A DNA stretch of 64,000 nt from Lepidodermella squamata (taxonomy: Eukaryota; Gastrotricha). The notes below the pieces were generated by a model. It did not search any database, was not told the origin of the DNA, and saw only the letters and a list, made by a program, of their open reading frames with translations. The position numbers were made by a program, and so were the translations under genes. This document shows, in pieces, positions 32,918-45,795 of this stretch. Every line of letters starts with the position of its first letter. Within the stretch, counting starts at the first letter, position 1. The stretch covers positions 1,674,001-1,738,000 of the forward strand of contig JBLDXI010000019.1 of the NCBI GenBank assembly GCA_047495785.1, in the 5' to 3' direction.

Positions 32918-33469
32918 TCTGATTCTTTGTTGTGATGATGATTTTAACCTGAAGCTTTAAAATAACTCGACCTTCTCGTTGAACTCACACGCGATAGATA
33001 AGAGACCACCTGGCTCGTTAGGTCGATAGTTGAATTATGTGTTGAGAATTTAAATATTTCAGGCTATTTTAACGACATTTTAGGATTTTACGAATGAACG
33101 AAAATTAACCTGAAAATGGGTTAAAAAGCCGTCCCAAAATTACATGTGAGGCCAATTTGATATACATGCATGCAGCTAAGTTTGAGGAAACTGCTAGCTG
33201 ACCTTTCATTTTTTCCAGTTTTCTCAGTTTCTCATTGGGCCCCGATTTCGAGCACTATGGAAGCTCTAATTCTATTTTCCCAGTCATCAGGATCGGTGAT
33301 AACGCGCACGCATCAACATTTTATTTTATTTAAGTTTTATTTTCTCTACATTAACAGGAAAAAAAGAAGTCTAATCACGCATCACCAACAAACAAAGTAG
33401 TCGAATTTTGATCAGCTTATTGCAAACGAGTCCCACGATGCAAAAAATCGAGTCTTGGAACCGAGGCTG
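32918..33469. other. Intergenic between CCP-ankyrin and mosaic gene 2
   Basis: No gene is seen. It should hold the CCP-ankyrin promoter and the 3' flank of mosaic gene 2. Confidence 0.4.
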
Positions 33470-36400
33470 TCAGAATACCATTATACGAGCCAGCGAGATT
33501 TTCGCCCAAATATCGGTGTTCTGAACGCTCACATACCGACCAGCCAGAGGTGGCGTACAGTGAGCTATAATTGCCTGCCCGGGGACAATATTCGGCATTT
33601 TTATGCCATCGGTCCAAAAATCGCACACCTGGTTTTGTTCAAACATCGTCCCTGCCTGGTTCCCAACACGGAAAACAAGCTTCATAGACCCCATTGCAAC
33701 GTCGCCCTGCCACTCTCCATTAACCATAGTCAGTAGAACTATTTTCGAGACGAATAGTGGCACGCCGAGATCGACAGTCAGCCATCCTCCTGGGCTTAAG
33801 GATGCAAAAGCACTTGTTGATCCAGGGGTTGTAAGGGCCATCAAATTCGAAGCGGAAATCGACTGGTTTGTCGTAACAACCTTATACTCAGCTAAATCCG
33901 TCGCATTATCGCTGTAAACACCAATTTGACAGATCTCGATCGTGTCATCGCTTTTACCAGTTATGGTGACATAACGTCCGGATACCTTTCTGGTACATGG
34001 TACCTGAACACGGCTACCATATGGTAGTTTTGTCATCCCTGTTATCCCGCAGGCCGGCTGGGTATCTGCTGCGTTCGCATTTGTCGGGGCAGTGTCACTA
34101 ACTCTGATGTTGAAATTTTTCGCCGCTGGTGTTGAATGATCCGTATATAGACATCCCCTGAAACTGAATCGCCCTGTCGGGAAATTGACGAACTCATCGA
34201 CGTAGATTCTTAACGATCGCATCACGACAACGGGGCTGAGATAAGTTGTCCTAGGTGTAGGATTCATTGCTGCAGTGGGTCCGTCGAAAATTCTCAGGCG
34301 AGTTGATCCATTGTTGGCGTAGGTGTACGGCACCCAATCATCACTTGTCAAATCCATACTTGTCAGGAGATGGTACTTTGTAATCCAAGCCGTTTTGTTG
34401 TTATTGCATTGAACCAGTATGGTTGTTAGAATTCGAGCCCAGCTCATTGATAGCTGGTAATAAGGCTGGGGATCATTCGCAGCTGGAATCCATTCTTTTC
34501 CCCGGTTAACTTCAATAATTCCACCTGTAGACCCGATGTTGGACGAAAAGTACTCAACGCCGGAGTTGTCGTTGAAATTGTTTTTACAAAACATATCTTA
34601 ATTACAAATAATAACTAAAAAATTCGGTTTACATGAATAAGAGGCATTACCGACGCAACCGCGAACCATCATCCTCAAGCCAATACCGCCGACCCAAGTT
34701 TGAGGGTAGATCCCTATGCCTCGGCTGTAGATTGGGGGCCTTATGTAGTTCCAAACCGGAGTATCAGCATCAAAGTTTCCGATGAAGATCTTATAACATA
34801 AAAGTTGAAACAAATTAAAGGTGCGAAATCTCAATAAACGCACTTTGGCTGTGGTTTTACCATTAATGGTAATTGATGGATGAAACCAAGGGGAAATCTG
34901 GTATGCCAATCTATAGCTGGTTACGTAATACCCTGTCGAATAGTCCCCTTGTGTTGCGACAGACGTTATGGTGAAATAATTTCCGAAATCGAGCTGCAAA
35001 AATTGACTGGTGTCGAATGCTCCCAGTTGTGTGCAGCAAGCTATAGATCCTGGGGTGTCTGCATCTCCTACCCAGCGGTTATGGAGGCGGATTTGATCGA
35101 AAGTAACATTTGCTGCTGATGCGTAAACGCCAGCCGGTCCGTAGTAGGCTTTGGCTAACGGTGTCAAATCACTTTCGCAAGCGTGACCTTGCACTAATAC
35201 AAAAGTCTACAATCACTCATCAACTTAAGCTTTGTTGCTTACACATTGTTGGAGATGGACATTGTGTAGCGACTTCAGAAGCCAAATATTGGTTCAGGTA
35301 ACCTTGATAGACTGACAAGCAAGCGTATTCCCCACTAGATCGGTAGTTGTAGTATTCATCTCGTCCAAAATATAAACGTGAGGTCGAAAAAGGTTTAGTA
35401 TTAGCGAAAGAAGTTGACATCACCCTTCCGCCATCCATGAAACCTTCCATTTTCATGGACCCAGGTGTCATGTCAAAGGTTAGCATGTGATGCTGCCATG
35501 TGGTAGTTGGAGAGGATATATTTGTGGCATTAGCTCGTACCCAGCCTATTGGATCCATCGCTGCTTCGTACACGACGGTATTCGGGATTTGCAGCAAAAC
35601 ACTGTACTTGGCGTAATTGCTCCCGGCCTCAGCGACATTCATAATGGGTATCATAGTGTTAGCAACGGTCTCTCTGTTCTGGTAGAAAATTCCCATGGTA
35701 TAAGAAGTTGCGTTCCCATTACCACCCCCAAATAGCATGTTAGCTTGCGTTGAGTAGTAGTAATAAGTAGTTGTACCAGGAACAGCTAATGAGAAAATAT
35801 CATCAACCCCCCATGGGAAATAATTCATTGCATAAAATCCGTTAGGTGATGCAAGCGGATTAGCTGCATTTGTTAAATCTGCTCTTCCATGGGAAAAGTC
35901 TAAAGGAGCTGTATATGTCGCTGTCATATCAGCAGTCGAGGTTAATGGACATCTCTTTAGAGAGTATATTTGCTTCCTGGTTAGAGCGGCCTTGTAAACC
36001 TGGAAACAAGCCACATTCATCGCAGCAATGCCACCAATTCTGAAGAAATTCGTCGACGTATCCAGCCCGTTTGTGCATCCTACGGTAGCTATTGACGCGA
36101 CTGTATGCCCTTCGTGAATGATCTGAACCTCAGGGTTGCTCGCGGGGCTGTACACTATTCCAACATAAGCCCAAGTATTTGGCATGAGTTGTCTCGTAGA
36201 GTTGACAACTTGGACAGTTCCAGATCCATTTTTACAACGAAAACCAGCTGTCAAATTGCTGTTCTGGAGGCCAAGGTACACAGATGCGTTATTCTCGGCG
36301 TAGTACCAACCCATTATTTGACCATTCAAACTGGTTGTTGGTTGAATTTGAACGAGCACAGTCAGCGATGATTGTAAGGCGAGGCCATTAGCTGGCGAAC

Positions 36401-39193
36401 TAGTTATAGCCATGTCAAGGGAATCACTAGTTGAAGGGAGGTTCCAAGCACTATTTGAACAATTCTTATTGAAAACCCATATATTCCATATTTATATTGG
36501 AAAATTACGTTGCCGTAAAACCATAAATTTTAGAGCATTGTGGTGTACCAACAGAGGTGAAAGTAGCTCCAAATCCGATAACGTCATTCAGTGAGCATGC
36601 GAGCGGGAAAACAGCCAAAGGAGCTGGGTCTGAAATTCAAAGCTGAGTATCAATTCATAACACTGTAAGTGTAATACTAACTGAGCCACGGGCAAGTGCT
36701 GGCTTGTTCGATCTCGGAATGATCGAGGCCGCGTTTGTAGAATTGCATGCATGCAATACGGCCATTCCAAGTACCACCGGCATAAAAGTACTGAGCCATT
36801 TTAAAAGCATCAGCAGCACATCCAACATGGGCAATCGCTCGATCGTAGTTGTCAATGTAAAGCCGTGCAATTCCAGTTGCGCAGTCCAAGGTAACAGCAA
36901 GGAAGAACCAACGGTTCAGAGGCACAATCACGTCGTCAGCGGGCCAAGCCCAGGAATTATTCGCTCTGTTCGAATATTCTATTTTAACCGCTCGGGTTGA
37001 ATTAGATATTTTTATGGATAATTTGTTATTCCTGAAGTGAAAACAAAGCGTTTCAAAAGATCTGTCGATATAACCTTGAGTCTTACCAAGCACTTCCCAC
37101 GGTATTCATCATGAGAAATATATCGCTTGTTGCATTTTCGATATATACCCACTCGGCAAACGTCCAGCCGTTGGCTGTATCCAGATATTGAATTCCGGTA
37201 GTTCGAATGAGGATGCGCCTTGAAGCACCAGTCCATCTCACAGACCCCAGTTTTCGACCATCAACACCATCACCATAGGTTATTTGTCCCGAGATAATTG
37301 CATGATTAGCATTTTCTGATAAATCGTCCCCGCCTCTCATGTAATCTAACAACCACAGTCCATCAGGCATGAGACCGATGATAGGTGGGATATTGGGTGC
37401 CACGAGCTCCACGGATGTTACCTGTTTGCTACTGCCCAAGTCGACTGTCACCATAGGCCTGTCACCATAAGTAGACGACACTATCCTTGTGCAGTTCTGA
37501 ATATTCTGAGCTCGAATGATTCTCGTCTTTGTCAAAACCGATGGATCAGACAATTTGGAAACGGCATTGGTATCATAGCCCGATGACGTTACAGCAGCAT
37601 TTGCAGCTAAGTTTTTGAGATAGTTCGGAGGGTCTATAAAAACAGGAAAAATCATTATCCATTGAATCGATATAAAATGGAAATTACATTTGCATCCTAG
37701 GATCTCGACGCGGTAACAAGCCATGCTTGACGAAGTCCGAGGAATAAAGTTGAAGAACTGACCAACTACGATGTTGGGCAGCCTAATTGTCACCACAGTG
37801 GTTGCGTCTGTATTTCCAAGAAACGTATCTCGCCCTGATGCATCTAGGATGTCGGTCCATTTATCGTTCGCACGAGCCTTGTATTGAAAGCTGAACGATG
37901 TCACCCAGGCAGATTGAGATTTGCACCCCTGAACCTCGAAAGTGGTAACTACGGTTTGCTTTCGCAGGTCGATGATCAGATTCCCTGGGTTGTTCGCCCC
38001 ACCCATGCCCCAATTCAGTCGATCGATGTAGGCTGTAGCCATAGTTGCTGGAGCACTTATTTGGCTATTACTTATCTCCGAGCTTTCCATACCCAGCGGT
38101 GTCATGCAATTTGCTGGACAGCCCTCAAATCTGAAGTTGGCGCAGTATGACGTCCCATTAGCCCATGTTGAAATAAGCTTGAAGTATCGGAGTAATACTG
38201 GCTGGAAAGACTTGAAGGTAATAGTAGACCCAGGGATACCGTTGATAAGCTGTTAGAAGTAGATATCGTGCGTTAGTTTGAATATAACAAAGGGCATATT
38301 ATTTTCACGAAACTTAAGTTTACGGAGTTTCCGCGAGATCAGGAAAATCTGATCTCCCAGGAAGATTCCAAATTTTCTACTTCCCTATGAATTCGAAAAA
38401 AGTTCAACACCTTAACAGGGCCTCTTCCGGATGCGATTGGGCGATAGTAGACATCATCCAGGCTGGTTTCCATTCGGAATTGAGGCACACAAGAACTGTC
38501 CATGCATTCGTACCAAAACTGGGTCAACCACACATATCGCTGGAGATCAACCTCAAACCAACTGCCAACTCCGGACCCTGCAGCCCAGCATGCTCTTGAT
38601 AGATGGCCAGCGGTTATTCGAGCGAAAGCTGCATTATCAGCTGTTAGATTAGTCGCTGTATTCGGAGTCACTGAGCTTGAGCTGTAGCCAAAATCTGTCA
38701 CATAAGACGTGTCGTAGTCCAAAGTCTCGATAGGGCAATTCAGCGAAACGGAGTCTGCCGCGTTCCAGCAGATGGGCTGTGAAGCCCGCTGCTTGATGGC
38801 GTCGTAGTACCAGGCTGATGTGCAGTTCTTAGTTTTCAAGCATTGCCCCGATCGAGCAACCCCACTTTGCCAGTCTATGGCCGTGATAACAAAGTCGGCA
38901 TCTGTGCTAAGCTTCGCAATCGATGACCCGTCTGGGGAAACCGTGTAGAGAGTACACGACTTTGTGCTGATGCGGTACTGAGAGGCCTTGCATCGCAAAT
39001 CGCCGGTACAGAGACCCGTGCAAATGGATTCCGAGCTGGCAGTTGTCACTCCGGGTACAATGAAATCAGTCAACGCAAGGGAAGTGCTTGCAATGATTTT
39101 GTTGCCGGCGTAACGTTTGAAATACGCACCCGCTTTCACTTCTCCCATTGTGACAAACAGCAGGGAGAGCACAGCAAATATGTTTCGGTTCAT
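33470..39193 (-). CDS. Secreted PAN / discoidin / LamG / F-type-lectin mosaic protein 2
   Basis: Nine exons (39193-38411, 38249-37688, 37633-37087, 37031-36682, 36629-36509, 36450-35243, 35193-34844, 34789-34651, 34596-33470) join in frame to 1728 residues. Domain order equals that of mosaic protein 1: signal peptide (IFAVLSLLFVTMGEVKA), PAN-like domain (CTGLCTGDLRC), discoidin domains (CMTPLGMESSEISNSQI to YRVEILGC), LamG-like domains (RWFFLAVTLD, NTWAYVGIVYSPA), further discoidin domains ending MVRGC and FRGC, and F-type-lectin-like ends (KVSGRYVTI...EICQIGVY, PLAGRYVSV). Exons 4, 5 and 8 have exactly the same lengths as in the sister gene. The second intron (54 bp) is open in frame, so retention would not break the protein. 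Introns 7 and 8 end in AAG. Confidence 0.85.
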
Positions 39194-41863
39194 TTCCGCA
39201 CTGGAAAAAGGTTAAATTATCGAGTTAAATTAAGTTGCTATGCTCGTTACAACCTTTTATAATAGAAACCCACGCTCGAAGAACGCCAAAGTGTTAGTCA
39301 CATGTTCGAATCATCAATATTTAAATAAAACTGTAAGGCCTTGGAGATGTTTAGCCTCGAGCTGCCGGAACGCCTTATCTTCAGGTCGTCACTGAACAAA
39401 AACGCCTACGGTTGTTTGGGATGGATCGATGTTAAACCGGCAGCTTGAATAATTGCGTCAACTGCTATTGATTCCTTCTTGTTAATTTATTAACGCCCCC
39501 GTCTTGACGTTCGTCTGTAAGAAGGTGCCCGCACAACAAAAGCTTGAATTGTGGAGGCATTGCTTTGCAGGCACATTATTATTCTGTCAAGAACCTGCTG
39601 GAAGAATCGAAAATCGAAGACAATCTAGTGGACGCCATTAGGGAATGACCTATTTTTGCGAACTGTCTAATTTGATAAATAAATATGTATTAAGGTCGGC
39701 GTGTGTGAGCATATTTAGGTATCCCAATTGCATGTATCATGTTCACAGGACGATTTTTGACCAGTGTCGAAGATGGCGGTGTACGGGGGAGGAGGGGGGC
39801 CTGTTTCTGCTAACCAAAGGGGCTCGAACCCTATGTTTTTTCACTGGCCCCTATTGAAACTTGATCGATATAAGGGGGACCTTTACCTATATCCCCCTTT
39901 CGGCAAAATGTCCATCTTCTGCACTGTTTTTGACCTGAAAAACTGGACGCCGAACCCATTAGTCTTTATTCACCTCGGCGTTGTGCGAAGTAACATCTTG
40001 GAGGTTTCCAGGACCCAGGCTAGAAAACCAAAGGGTTCCCCCTGTGGTTTTCTCGCCCTTCCTCTGTCGTCGCGGCACCCCTGTACTTCGCACCCTGCGA
40101 CTCGGTGAATTCGCGGCTTTGATGGTACCTTTCTACGTTGAAAGGTTTTTTAAAGACTTTCCCATCGAAAGAACACCGATTCGTTTCAGTTTTGTATTCC
40201 GTCTTGAGTTTGTTAAACTTTCATAAACCCCACTGAATTCAAAATGACTGCAAACATCGCTCTATTGTTTCACAGCAGTGTGATCGCCTCGATGGTAACA
40301 GCTACTGTGCGAGGCATCCCGCAAGAATATGGCTGATAATTAAATGGCTTGTCTCTTTCTATTGTAAATTGTAACTTAAGCACCCTTATCTTGCCATCTC
40401 ATATGAATGCGTAGTGAGACGGAGCTTCGATCAAGTCGTCGCCAAAGGCAAACAATTGTCATGAACAGCTCGATAAACGTCTCAATAGGGAACTTGTATG
40501 CATAGCTAATAATATCTAGTGGAAATGGATTCGCCTTCATTTGTCAAGCCGTCGAGGTTAAATTTTGCCGACAAAAATGTGATTCGGCTTCAAGTCTGCG
40601 TGTACTCAGAAAATATGGTATTGGTTTATGAGTTTTTGGTTTTTTCATTTCCCAAGTCGGGAAAAAGTCGGGAATTCTCGGATATGTACTCAAGCGATGG
40701 AAGAAAGTTTGCGCAGTCAACGTTGGCGGTCCGTCCACAATACATTAGATTTCAATGTGTCCATTTGCTGTTTGCCGTCGTCTAAAGAGCGATCCTATGC
40801 GCTCTCTCTCCAGCATCAGTCGTTCTAAATTGTCTCACGTTTTGCGTGCGGTTGCAATTGAGAACATTTTTAGCCTTCTTTGGTACTGTACTTCCTCAGC
40901 ACGCAATCACCATCCTCATTCGGGGAGAAACTTTCGCTCAAATTGTGAATATTACTACATTACCCATTGATTAAAACAAAATGCTCAATAAAATATGCAT
41001 TGAAATTAAACTTTAAACTGAAATCTCGAGCTGATTGTAAAAACGACAAATCACGCAGTTTTTCGAATGAAACCAGACTTCCAGTCCCTCAGGATATTCG
41101 GGACGCAATGAGTTTTTGCGGTTAAAATGCATTTGCGAGACAATTTTATTTCGATTATGTTGAATTTTAAATTTCAATCATTTCTGTTGGGCTGAGCTTC
41201 ATTTCATTTACATATAAAGTTTTCCATACTTATATATAGCTTACAAATAAGTGAAGGTTCAATATTGCTATTCGGCGTCCTAGCCAGCTGTGAATGGTTT
41301 TTTTCTGTTGGCCAATAATATTCTATGCTATCTTTTTATACTCGAAAGCTGCCAAATATTGTCTTCCTCGACGTTCCCGAAGACGATTCTAGAAAGACGT
41401 AGTGAGCAAAAATTACAAAAAGCCGCTTATAGTCTAATTTCGAAGACGGAAAGTAATTTTTTAGGATTTAGGAACTAATTTTATTGCACTTCGCAATCAT
41501 TCTGTCCCCAGAGGATTATCTGAACGTCATTTGCTCTGTAAAGTCTTATATTATATTGTACTTTTACTCCGATATTTTCACAATCTTCATAATTCATTTT
41601 GAAATGCCGAGCTATATGCTAAAAATTTGAAGCTTCAAGAGTTCGCCTCGATAGCTAAGCTCTGTATTTTGAGACTTGGAATCGTTCGCTACCTTCGAAA
41701 AACTTGAAATGTCTATCACTTGCTCTGAGATCACTTGCTCGTCCTAATTCGCACTACTAAGCCTAACTTGAATAATTTATACAAAGTAAATAGATTTTCA
41801 AAGGTAGGGACCTTGAGCTTGGGGACAAATAGTTTCTGTTTTTGAAGGATTAAATAAACAAAA
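39194..41863. other. Large intergenic region
   Basis: No gene is supported. It holds two local hairpins: ATATAAGGGGGA against ATATCCCCCTTT at 39870-39905, and AGAAAACCA...TGGTTTTCT at 40022-40052. A polymorphic-looking G run lies near 39785. Several short frames exist but none has a domain or splice partners. Confidence 0.45.
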
Positions 41864-43157
41864 ATGGTTCCAGCTTTCATCTCAGCAAATTTCCTGCTAG
41901 TCCTCCTTGTAAGGGAAAGCTTGGCAGCGGGCAATATCAGCGACTTTCCGGACGATTTCAACGCTGATGCTATGCGCGATTTGTTCTTCGAGCTTTGCCC
42001 GATTGCAAGGTCCAGCAATCTACCCTCGACTTACCATAAGCACATTAAAAACTTCTCGGTACCCATCAAAAGCTACCTTGTATCAGGCCTGCTCGAAATC
42101 AACGAAGTTAGCGATGTCGCGATGAGGTATCGCACATTTTCAAGTTGAACCCGTTTAATTTTTGATCATTCCAGCATGACCATAGCCATGACATTGCGTA
42201 TCCTTTGGGACATGCCTTGCGGGAAGGATATAAGGGAGCAGTTATGGCCGGGTTATTCGGTTTACAAGCAGGAATACCTGGACAGGGTTCAATTCGAAGT
42301 TCCAGCCGATCAAATTTGGTGGCCGGATATGCAGCATATTAACGCGATCGGAGAATCCCGACCATTGAGAGGGTAAATTTCTGGAAAATGGTTTGAAATT
42401 TAAATGAAAATTTCGAAAATTTCACAGGGAAAGGACGATAAAAGTGCGACCCTTTCGCGTTCCCGGGCCGAAATTCATCATATATGCCGTTCGAACTTTC
42501 ACATCGAACTGTTATCACTTCAGCTACACCAAGTTCCCGTTCGATGTCGCCACGTGCACGTTCGAGTTCGAAAATGAAAATCTCAGTAACGAAGTTGATA
42601 TTGCGATCGAATCTGTTGGTATAACAACTGACTACAAGCCGCTGCGGGATGATGATATTTGGATTTTTGAGAACTACAACGGGACTGTTTTCGACGCAGG
42701 TGGTTTCCTACATGCTACTATATTCCTAACCCTGAAGCGGAAGTATCAATACTACGTCGGAAATGTGCTTCTCCCTATGTTTACGTTGTTTATTCTCCAA
42801 GTTATTTCTTTGATTATGGACCCTTCCCACCCGGATCGGCCCAACTTTTGCGTAACTGTGAACTTGGCCACTGCGGTTTTACTCACCCTGGTCTTTTCAC
42901 TGATTCCTCGAACTTCTGAGGATGTTTATCTAATCAATGTCCTTGTCAGCTTTATGGTGATCTGCGTGATTCTCACGGCATATGCCCTAACCGCTAGTAG
43001 CCTCAGCCATTGGAAGCAAGCTCGTCAAATCATCGGACGAAGCTTTGTCCATGGCGGGATGAGAATAATCAGGTTTTTGGACATGACGATTGCAGCACTT
43101 GCATTCATCACTGGCATGGCAGTTGTTACGCACTACGGAGTCAAAATGTTGGCTTGA
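41864..43157 (+). CDS. Cys-loop ligand-gated ion channel subunit, copy 1
   Basis: Three exons (41864-42126, 42175-42372, 42428-43157) join in frame to 396 residues. After a signal peptide comes the neurotransmitter-gated extracellular domain with the loop A motif WWPDMQ and a Cys loop around KFPFDVATC. Four membrane helices follow; TM1 includes NVLLPMFTLF and TM2 runs through TVNLATAVLLTLVFSLIP. The TM3-TM4 loop is very short (~25 residues). There is no vicinal Cys pair in loop C, so it is not an alpha-type nicotinic subunit. The Cys loop spans 14 residues, not the usual 13. Two additional cysteines (ELCPIA, MPCGKD) are shared with copy 2. Ion selectivity cannot be called. Clear tandem duplicate of 44421-45795. 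Confidence 0.92.
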
Positions 43158-44420
43158 GAGTTTTGCAGCCGCAAGGCTTTGAATCCTTACTGTACTATAC
43201 ATCCAGTAATAACGGTCTAGTTATTTTGCTAAATTGATGATGTTGTTGTATATCTGACCTTGTGCAGGTGATTTTGTATTTTTTCGGGAAAATACCGGTA
43301 AATATAATATTATTATGAGGTCGCAGGGTTTCGAACCTCTTATGCACTTTAGTAATAATTTGAATATGCGCCACGTGGCTGGTCACGAATCTGGCATTCA
43401 TTACAGATTTTTATATGTGGAAGACAATATAATTTAATATAATTAATGCCAAAAATGATTTCAAGGGTAAACGCAGGGTTCCAAAGCTTTACCGGGATGT
43501 TTAATTTTATCGCATAATTATATTATTTTTAATACCCATTGACTCTTTTTATAATTTTTCAATATTTGAGATGTACATATTTTCTAAAATTGAATAAAAA
43601 TAGGGAGAGTGTTGCTAAATCTGGAAACTTCCGGAGCATGTCATGAATCGGCATTTTCAGGCCGGGGACAATTGAATTTTACAGCCTTCACGCATGAGTG
43701 AAGCACGCAATCAGAGTGAATTGCTGCAACGAGTATTCACTGCCAATATTAGAACGGACGGACGGCTGAAATTTTTTTCACATTCTAGTCCCGATGGATG
43801 CGAACGTTGCACATTCGGGAACAGATATTTCAATCAGCTCGCGGATATGTAAAACACGCTCAAATCGACCTTCAAAGTTGGAATAATGGTGTATTTGCCC
43901 TGTGATCAGTAGCGTGTAATCTTTGGGTCTTTTCTGGTCTTTTCTATATAGCTTCAACCTGACTTTAACCTGGATTGTTAACTATCCCAGAATCTGGGCA
44001 GAATTTAGGAAAATTGCGGATTATTAGTTACGTCAAAAATAATTATGCTTAGCAATGAACTTTTTATGCCTTAAATCAAGTAACAGACGTCTTCGACTTA
44101 CGTGCAGATTATCCGAAATTATGATTAAAAAATCCCGGATATATCTTCATTTTCTTTCGTCACAGAGCATCCTCAGACATTTGGATCCCCATATGTCCCC
44201 AAGTTTACCGACATTAATTTTGAAAAATCAAGAACTCTTTTGTCTTATGGCTTTTTCTGCGGGAATCTAATTCGGGTATTTCCGGTTTTATTTCACGGAG
44301 GATGAACAACGTAAGAAAGAGAAATGAGAAAAAAACATCAATAGCTATTATTCAAATTTAGCTTTTACCAATTTTAGTAAATTCTGAGGATTTTTTTCTG
44401 ATTTTTAGGAGAAGTAAAAT
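43158..44420. other. Intergenic between the two channel genes
   Basis: No gene is seen; AT-rich. A GGTTTCGAACC at ~43329 looks like a T arm but no cloverleaf can be built around it. Confidence 0.4.
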
Positions 44421-45795
44421 ATGGCTGTGATTGTCTTTTTGAAATTGCATATTTTCACTATCTTCCTCGTTACGGGAGGCATTTCAATGAAGAACGTCAG
44501 CGAATTTCCGGCGGATTACGACCCGGATGCAATGCGGAACAAGTTTTTCGAACTTTGCCCAATAGCCAAAGCGAGCAACCTACCAGCGGCGTATCACGAA
44601 CTGATTGACAACTACTCGGTACCTATCAAAAGCTACCTGGTTGGAGGTCTCCTAGCCATCAACGAAGTTAGCGACGTAGCAATGAGGTATTTATCAATTT
44701 CCGATTTTTCAATAATTTCACGAATTTGTTTAATAGCATGACAGTTGCGATGGGACTGCGGGTCATCTGGATTATGCCTTGCGGGCGTGATATAAGGAAC
44801 CTACTAAAGCCGGGCTACTCGAAGCTGAGCCAAGACTATCTCGATAGGATTCAGTTCGAAATCCCAGCCGATCAAATTTGGTGGCCGGATATGCAGCATA
44901 TCAACGCGATCGGAGAATCGCGACCTTTGAGAGCGTAAGATTTTTCAACAAAAACCCAGAAAAGTTTAACATTTCTGTAAAAGATTCAATAAAATTCAAT
45001 ACAATTTTGAAAATTTTAATTAAATTAAAAAAAAATTAAAAAATCAAATTAAATTTTATTTGCAGGGAAAGGACGATAAAAGTGCGACCTTTCCAAAATC
45101 CCGGGCCGAAATTTGTCAATTATTGCGTGCGAACTTTCACGTCAAACTGCTATCGATTTAGCTATACGAAATTTCCGTTCGACGTCGCCACGTGCACGTT
45201 CGAGTTCGAAAATGAAAATCTCAGCAATGAAGTTGACATTGAGATAGATTCCGTCATGGTCGCCGACGGGCATCACGCTCTTCGCGACGACGACATCTGG
45301 ACTTTTGTCAGCTTCAACGGGACAGTTTACGATGCTGGCGGGTATCTTCATGCCACTATGAGTCTAACCCTTAAACGAAAGTACCAGTACTACGTCGGAA
45401 ACGTTTTGCTGCCGATGTTTACGTTATTCGTTCTCCAAGTTATTTCTTTGATTATGGACCCGAGTCATCCTGATCGACCCAACTTTTGCGTTACGGTGAA
45501 CTTAGCCACGGCAGTTTTACTCACCCTGGTCTTTTCGCTGATTCCGAGGACGTCCGAAGACGTTTACTTGATCAATGTCCTGGTCAGCTTTATGTTGATC
45601 TGCGTGATAATAACCGCTTATGCTTTGGCTGCTAGTAGTCTCAGCCATTGGAAACTAGCTCGTCAAATCATCGGGCGAAGTTATGTTTATGGAGGGATGA
45701 GGATTATCCGATTTTCGGACATCGTCTTTGGGCTGGTTTCATTCATCACTGGAATGTCTGTTGTTACCTACTACGGCGTGAAAATGCTGGCGTAA
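44421..45795 (+). CDS. Cys-loop ligand-gated ion channel subunit, copy 2
   Basis: Three exons (44421-44686, 44737-44934, 45066-45795) join in frame to 397 residues. Exon 2 and exon 3 have the same lengths and phases as in copy 1. Motifs are WWPDMQ, the Cys loop ending KFPFDVATC (14 residues inside), NVLLPMFTLF at TM1 and TVNLATAVLLTLVFSLIP at TM2. The strongest differences from copy 1 lie in the ligand-facing stretch after the Cys loop and in TM4. It is expected at the plasma membrane in a pentamer, possibly mixed with copy 1. Confidence 0.92.

Noticed and set aside
39764-40108. 114-codon + strand gene
   Set aside because: Low-complexity glycine start and local hairpins inside; no domain support.
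43315-43400. tRNA gene around GGTTTCGAACC
   Set aside because: Only a T-arm-like word is present; no matching acceptor or D arm.
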